Below, in pieces: positions 58,101 through 64,000 of a stretch of DNA of 64,000 bases. The position numbers were made by a program, and so were the translations under genes. Every line of letters starts with the position of its first letter. Within the stretch, counting starts at the first letter, position 1. Source of the stretch: Calamus simplicifolius (lineage: Eukaryota; Streptophyta; Magnoliopsida; Arecales; Arecaceae); the NCBI GenBank assembly GCA_900491605.1, contig UESW01004568.1:62001-126000 (forward strand), given 5' to 3'. The notes below the pieces were generated by a model. It was not told the DNA's origin. It searched no databases and saw only the letters and a list, made by a program, of their open reading frames with translations.

Positions 58101-61100
58101 ATTGTTTATCATCTAGACTGGGATTAGGTCTGGAGTTCTGACCTATTTGACCCATTTGGTAGTTGGGTTGGGTCATGATAGGACTCATTTAACCCGTTTA
58201 AAACTCACTTAACCTATTTAAAACCCATTTAACTTATTTAAGACATACTCAACCTGTTTAACTTGATTCAACCCATTTATTAAATAGGTTATGTGGGTTG
58301 GCTTATTTAATATAAAGGATGGGTGCAATTCTGAATTTTTGACCCATTTAATAAATGGATCTTTTTGGTTTGACATATTTTTGACTTGACTTGCATCTGA
58401 CTTGACCTGTGTCCAATCTGACCCAGCCCAACCCTCCTAGTGTCGATTGCTTCAGGTCATGGTTGAAGATGTGGTAATGATTCCTAGTTTTCATCTATTT
58501 GTCTTTAATCTATCATTCTAATGAATAATTTATATTTGAACGCAAACTTCTATGCAGAATTTTTATATTTAGGATATTGTTTCTGGTCTTGTGATTCACT
58601 CTTCTATAAGAGAGATTGCAAGTAATTCAATTCTAGGGCAGATTTTTTTGTACTTTTCTGAAATAAGATTAGTTTGAGTCAGGCCTCACTGATTTCCACC
58701 CTGATGTACTCTCTTTTACCTTCTTTCTAGCTGACAGTTTTTTGCTTTCTAGCACATTCAAATATGCAGCTGATTTTTCACTCCCTTTTTTACAAATCCA
58801 TATATATTCTCATTATGATGCAACCTTCCTGTATACTGATTTCTTTCCACCTTTGCACATTGTTGTTCCATTCAACTTTCTTATAATTCTCTTCTCTGTT
58901 CAAATGATTTGTGAAATATGCATTGCTTTAGTTTGCTAGAGCTTTCCATTTTTAGCTAAACCTATATATTATTGCAAAAACCTTCTACCTTAGGTATAGC
59001 AGCCACTCAAGAACTTTGTTTCTTTTTAGCTCATGTTCTTATATACATCAAACCACAAGCTATTACTACCATAAATCACTCCAAACCACTTTTAATCTGT
59101 AAATCTTTCAGTTTTTCCTTTTTAGATTAGAGTAATCTTGATAAAGTGACACCATTAATTTTCCATTATCATTGCTTCCTGCTTCCTATTGACAAATATA
59201 CTTCCATTCTTCTCTTGCTTCTTGTAACTTTAGCCCCATCGTAGCTTCTGCTTTATAACTACTTTGATTGCTAATCAAGTCTCAGGTGATTCAAACTATT
59301 TTTTCCATTTGCACTATTATAATTATATTTCAAACAACAAAATTTCCAACATTAGTGTATAAGATGGGTTTGATCTTTAAAACTGAATGCTAATTGAGAA
59401 AATTTTTCACAGGTTGCCTGGAATTTGGGGATGTTTAATAATTTATGGGAAATACTATCGAAAAATTAGTTTTCCTTTTTAATTTGCTTGTTTGACAGTA
59501 TAATTGTGATGTACAACATAAAAGTTCTGCATGCTAGACTTCTTTTAAACAAGAGTGTCAAGTTCTGAAGAGTTAATCTGAGGCACTTAAGAATCAACTA
59601 GCATGCTTTATTTTTGGTTCTAAATGTTAATTTACTTTGTGAAGAATGATGGTAGGTCTATTGGCACAATTTAGATAGTTTTTTGTGGTGTATCACTCTA
59701 TTTATTTTCTACCATAGGCTAGACCTGGAATTTATTTCCCACATTAATATATTTTCGATGTACAAGGAAAGCAGCCCATTAAGTTCCTAGACTCTAATGT
59801 TTGTCATTGCATTGCCAATGTGTGGGCCCCAGTTTCATCTACCATCAGAATTATCCTAACAAGCTTCTCAAGCACTTTGATAGAAGACCACAATCACAAC
59901 TCATCATATCAATGTTCATATTTGTCAATCTAGCCCTGCTAGTTCTTGATTCCTGTATTAGAACTGTCTGCCCTGTCTCTTCTGGCATGTGCAATCACAG
60001 CCGTCCAAACATCCTATCCCAGGATTCTACACTCTTACATCAATTTTGTGCATGGTGCATATCAATGCAATGCACCACTTATTTAGTCAGAAGCATCCAT
60101 CTGTTTGACTTTCTGTGAGGCCTGTGCCTTACTGGTTATGGGCAGATTAAGAATGTGAATCTGCTTTCATCAAGTACACTAAGCTCGTGTCAGGGGGCAA
60201 AACAGGATCCAACAAGCATGGTCTTTCTTTTATTTGGAGCACATAAATCAGATGTTATGTGTTAAACGTTAAGGAGAGAATTATGGCTGTGCATATTACC
60301 TCTTGCAGGTAGGCTTGCACAAAACAGATGCCTATAAACCTGTTTGTTGCATTTAGTGCTTTTTGCTTTTGCCATATCATGCTAATGCACATGCACGCAG
60401 GTTATTCACGAGAAGATGCTGTTCATCAAGTTGAGGACCTTTTTTCATTTTGATATATGTTAATTTTATTACTGCATGCTGTTAAGAATGCTAGGAGAGA
60501 AAAAGTTTGGAAAAAATAGGAAAAATGACTGATGTAGAAAATCAAGCACTATTAGAAAATATGTTTCCATACAGTAGCTGGTATGCAAGAATGAGATATG
60601 GCTCCTGATTTGTTTGTTTGCTTGATCCAGAATAGCCATTTTGTTCAGTTCTTTTTGCCAGACTTTGTTAATTTGAACCACTTTCATTGCATTTAAACTG
60701 AATAAAATCTTTTCATTCTGTTTGCGTACTTGTAAAATAACTTTATATGCTAGGAGGAGGCTGGAGAACTAGCTTTGGTGGGAAAACATAATAAAGGATG
60801 CCATTGCAAGAAGTCAGGGTGCCTCAAGAAATACTGCGAATGCTTCCAGGCAAACATTCTTTGTTCTGATAATTGTAAATGTATGGACTGCAAAAATTAT
60901 GAAGGAAGCGAAGAGAGGCGAGCTCTTTTTCATAGTGAACAGGGAAACTCCCATTCGCACATTCAGCAGGCAGCCAATGCTGCATTAAATGGTGCAATAG
61001 GATCCTCTGGTTTCGGATCGCCTCATGCATTTAGAAAAAGGAAAACTCAGGAGCTTTTTCTTCCTCAAACTGTAAAGGATCAATCTGCTCTCAGACTTGG

Positions 61101-61714
61101 ACAATTCTCACAGGTATATTTCTGTAATCATTTTTGCCTCTGCTTTGCAAAGTCACCAATACTAAATGATGTTGCTCATAAAGAAATCCTATAGTGCATA
61201 TGCTAGCAGCTTCTGATCTTTTACAGTTGTCTTGCATTTATGTTGAAAATCCACAGAGTACAACTCCCATTTATTGCCACCACCTGCTTGGGTATTGATG
61301 ATCAAAATTAAAAATTTTAATGCTTAGTTGAGCTTGAACAAGAATGCACTGTTTTACTGTTACTGACATTTTCTAATGCTTATTAGGTTAATCACATGAA
61401 GACATCTGGATCTGCTCCTTCGTTTGCTTCCACACCAATAGCCCATGCTATTAATCCCAATCTACTAGGTTCTTCTAAAGTCACGTACAAGTAAGAAACT
61501 ATCTTCAGATGATCTTAACATGTTAATATGTTTATTATGTTTAGCTTGACTTAAGCTTTCATCTAGCCAAAGTTTTCTTCTGTTTTTCTAGAATTAAGAT
61601 ATTGTTATTCCTTTTGTAGGTCTCCTCTAGCAGATATTGTTCAGCCAGAGGATGTGAAGGAGCTTTGCAAGTTTTTGGTGGTAGTGTCAGGAGAAGTTGC
61701 GAAGAGATTTGCTG
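52199..61714 (+). CDS. tesmin/TSO1-like CXC (CRC-domain) protein, 5' part
   Basis: Exons in the window: 52199-52380, 53251-53358, 55238-55415, 60754-61113, 61387-61490, 61620-61714, all with GT-AG borders in phase (342 codons so far). The gene continues past 64000. Start: MEQGIKSAAPMPTEFPQKKL, in frame with no lesion. The protein carries both cysteine-rich repeats of the CRC domain, QCNCKNSRCLKLYCECFASG (exons 2-3) and GCHCKKSGCLKKYCECFQAN (exon 4), joined by the conserved hinge RNPNAFRPKI. Plant members of this family are nuclear DNA-binding proteins acting in cell-cycle and reproductive gene control. PLADIVQPEDVKELCKFLVV in exon 6 follows the TCX5/6-like arrangement. Introns 2 and 3 are 1.9 and 5.3 kb and hold repeats. 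Confidence 0.93.
53698..54231. repeat. tandem duplication (period 162 bp), second copy split by an RTE fragment
   Basis: GAGAAATTAAACAAGACAGG begins at 53698 and again at 53860. The two copies share GGCTTGTGGAAGATAATCC, AAAAAAAATGCATGTACTTT and ATGTGCAA.ATTAACAATATG. Copy 2 is interrupted at 53901-54108. Lies in CXC-gene intron 2. Confidence 0.9.
53901..54108 (-). mobile_element. RTE LINE 3' fragment with 12-bp target duplication
   Basis: Plus strand reads ACTCAACTCAAATCATCTAA then GCCTTTTCCCAACTACATGG and GGTCGGCTACATGAATC, the complement of the plant RTE 3' end. It is 5'-truncated (208 bp). TGGCTTGTGGAA flanks it at 53889-53900 and 54109-54120. Its presence in only one of two tandem copies dates it after the duplication. 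Confidence 0.88.
55416..60753. other. CXC-gene intron 3
   Basis: 5.3 kb without an exon. Holds a possible Tourist-like MITE (57616-57769) and an AACCCATTTA/GACCCA-type simple-repeat region (58100-58440). A T-rich microsatellite lies at about 56531-56550. Also present is a tRNA-like B-box sequence at about 56868 with no foldable tRNA. The rest is AT-rich and featureless. Confidence 0.5.
57616..57769. mobile_element. candidate short Tourist-like MITE
   Basis: TTA at 57613-57615 and 57770-57772 brackets 154 bp with imperfect inverted ends (AGGGGCCATTTGGTTG and, on the other strand, CGGCATTTGTTTG). The ends match only partly, so this call is less certain than the other three. Confidence 0.45.
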
Positions 61715-62189
61715 GTAGGTTTTATAATAATATAAATTTGGGATAAATACAGTATGATCCCCTCAAGTTTTTGTTTTTGTGTTTAGACCTCTCCATGTCT
61801 AGAAAGTCTTAATGTGTTCCACCAAATTAACATTTCATTCCAATTTGGTCCTTTGGTCTGTCTTCCCCATAATACTGTTTTCAGCCATGCAAAAAATGTC
61901 TGGAATGCCCCATTCGCCTAGCCTCTATCCTATCAGTATGTGACCAAATATAATTGATTCAACCTCTCCATTAACAATAGTACATTTATATCCCTGCATT
62001 ATAATTGATGATGAGAATCTCCCCAATGGTAGTGCTAAGGATTGCATGAATTTTGCCGATGGGCTCACAATCAAGTGGCTTACCACAATGACAGTTGTCC
62101 ACTGTTACCCAGTTAGATGCTTGATTCTAATGAGAGAGGAGAGAACCCCCACCATCATAGGAGCAAAAGTTTTGAGATGAAGAAAGCAT

Positions 62190-62960
62190 ATGCTGCGCCA
62201 CCACCTTTGTGACCTTCCTTCAAGGTTGCAACAACATCCCAAGCCTTTGAAAAATCTATGCCCATGTCCTTGTCAATGGCTACCTCCATCATGCAACACC
62301 TCATTAAAAAAAAAAAAAACCATGCCAGCTATGATTACCTTTGCTACACTACCTTTGGCAAGCTCTTCTCCTTTTATGCCACCTCCACCACTAGTGATAT
62401 CTCCAATGCCCTCCTCTTCTCCCATGTCGCTTTCCCTCCTTTCCTTAACCACTAGAGCTACCTCAGTTGCGACTCGTCCCACAACCCCTTCTTTCTCAAC
62501 TCCTTTCACATTTAGAACACCATGGCTCAATATGTTACCTGACTCCATTGCTCTCATCTTCTCTATCCTTCCGTGCCAAAGTTTCTCAAACTAATCCATA
62601 TCATACCATTTTAGTACTGAATCAGTACTTAGTGATATGAGGAGGCTATCGAGTCTTGGTATGCCTTAATTCCATACCAAGTGTACCAATACTGTACCAT
62701 CGTAGTATTAGCATGGGATCTAATACCAAGATGTAGACCTTTTCCTCTTGGTTTGCAAGCTCTTCGAGGTCATTGCCAAATATTGGAAAGGGTCACTCCT
62801 CAATCATACAAAGCATCTGCTTGTCAAGGATCATCATTTGCACCAATCTAGCTTGTTCATATGGTAGAGTATGGGTTCATGGAAGATGCGAGGAAGGCGT
62901 TTGATGAAATGCTTCAGGGGGATTTGGCATCTTGGGATTCGATGTTCAGAGCCAAAGATT
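62190..62960 (+). pseudogene. PPR protein gene fragment, decayed, in an intron of the CXC gene
   Basis: Plus-strand blocks in mixed frames follow the start of a plant PPR protein: a HVLVNGYLHHAT-like segment (about 62260-62300), YDYLCYTTFGKLFSFYATS (about 62329-62385) and SHNPFFLNSFHI (about 62480-62520). Near 62868 EYGFMEDARKAFDEMLQGDL then ASWDSMF matches the PPR repeat pattern (G..EDARK.FDEMP.RDL.SWN.M). Stops and shifts break it throughout. About 150 bp of unrelated sequence (62590-62745, GGTATG/TACCAAG motifs) splits it. PPR proteins bind organelle RNA; this copy cannot. Confidence 0.65.
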
Positions 62961-63061
62961 GATGCAATTGATATAGAAGGCATGGGGGTAGAGGGGGGAC
63001 GATGCAGAGTGAGTCATCTTCATCACACTAAAGAAGGCATATATTCACTTGGAATACAGAC

Positions 63062-63094
63062 CGGGGGAGGGGGGCGGGCAGGGGTCGGGGGGAG
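63062..63094 (+). repeat. G-rich tract with quadruplex potential
   Basis: Five G runs of 3-6 bases with 1-2 base spacers (GGGGGAGGGGGGCGGG, then AGGGGTCGGGGGGAGG). Fits the G-quadruplex pattern on the plus (transcribed-sense) strand of the intron. Confidence 0.7.
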
Positions 63095-64000
63095 GATTTG
63101 AATAGAGAGAGGGAGTGTTCCTCAGAAAGTCATGGATTTGAAGCCAAAGGGAGCAAAGATTTATGTCTTATTCTCAAAAAGATATGATGTTGGAAGTGAA
63201 TAGGACTAGGAGGTTGTTGAGAGAGGGATGGGGAGTAAGAATGAGGCAGGAATTAGTTGGATTGAAGTAAGGAACAAGATATTTAATTCTTGTTGGTGAC
63301 AATAACAATCCTGCTATTGATCTGGTTTGTAAATGTTGGAACTCCTGATTCAGCGAATGAATGAAGTTGGATATGTCTGTCTGTTGCATGATTTGAAAGG
63401 AGCAACATAAAAGCATGGCTGTTATCTTGCAGTCATTGAAACAAGGATTTCATGATTTTAAAACAGAAATGCTTTTATGAGCAACAAGAGAAAAGAGCCA
63501 CTCATCATGATGGCTTATATTTTTAGGAAATAGTGAGAAAGTAGCCAGAGGAGCAGCTGAAGAACCAGCCACTGGAAAAAGCGGTGATTCAATGTCAGAG
63601 GTAGCAGTGGACTGGAGGCAGCAGCAATGGCACTATTGGCACCAATAGTGGTGAAGGTCGTAGGAGAAGATGCGGGCAGAGAGGACGATGAGTAAGGCAG
63701 TGTTAACAACGGTGACCATATCCATCAGTGGAGGGCTAAATTTGGGGGTAATCCTCACCTTTGAGGAGCCATTTTAATCATTCAGGAAGGGCCCCACTCG
63801 AACTTGTCCTGCACCACCTTAGTCGGTGGTGTAGGGGTGAAGGTTTCTCATTTCTCATTCTCCTTTTTTTACGTTAGATGTCAAGGACATTTTAGGATAT
63901 TTAGCAAATTTAAGACTCACATGTATCTTTTACAGAAATTGGTTAACAAAGATGGTGGGAAGGCTCATATTGGAGCGGAATGTTAATTTGATAGGCCACA

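Larger units (their letters stand above)
61715..64000. other. CXC-gene intron 6 (continues beyond the window)
   Basis: Donor GTAGGT at 61715. Apart from the PPR fragment, it holds a G-rich tract (63062-63094) and no recognisable exon of the CXC gene. Confidence 0.6.

Overview
This is nuclear DNA from a flowering plant. The evidence is intron-rich plant genes (a plastidic-type glucose transporter, a tesmin/TSO1-like CXC protein, a pentatricopeptide fragment, a RanBP2-type zinc-finger gene) set in dense plant transposons (CACTA, Ty1/copia, Ty3-type LTRs, L1 and RTE LINEs, Tourist-like MITEs). A monocot, possibly a palm, is my guess from overall character; nothing in the sequence proves it.

Layout. 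1-8841: debris of CACTA elements: a decayed TNP2 transposase on the minus strand (about 600-4195), an LTR fragment (about 5760-6825), a second CACTA-type protein remnant on the plus strand (about 6829-7705) and a CACTA terminus at 8841. A Tourist-like MITE sits in its subterminal repeats. 8842-11050: Ty1/copia gag debris. 11052-11463: a second type of Tourist-like MITE. 12929-22877: glucose transporter gene on the minus strand, 13 exons. Its 6.2 kb intron 11 holds an RTE-type LINE split by a solo LTR, which itself carries a 40-bp RTE stub. 24198-24525: second copy of the MITE family found at 8124. 26276-31476: a complete non-autonomous LTR retrotransposon with two LTRs of about 1.16 kb and no gag-pol. 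34187-41260: GC-rich stretch, long gene-poor stretch with a solo LTR (36075-36622), then a decayed RanBP2 zinc-finger gene. 42807-44935: solo LTR with an exact target duplication. 45106-51008: nearly full-length L1-type LINE on the minus strand. 52199 to beyond 64000: 5' part of a CXC (CRC-domain) gene on the plus strand, whose introns hold a tandem duplication, an RTE fragment, a MITE and a PPR pseudogene.

Only two genes look like working host genes: the sugar transporter, which has one apparent single-base deletion in exon 12, and the CXC gene. They are unrelated in function and transcribed towards opposite ends of the window. Most of the rest can be read as a nested insertion history, and several target-site duplications fix element boundaries exactly. 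I found no convincing previously undescribed system. The most informative observations are the nested, TSD-supported insertions and the lesions in otherwise conserved reading frames, some of which may be homopolymer errors of the assembly.
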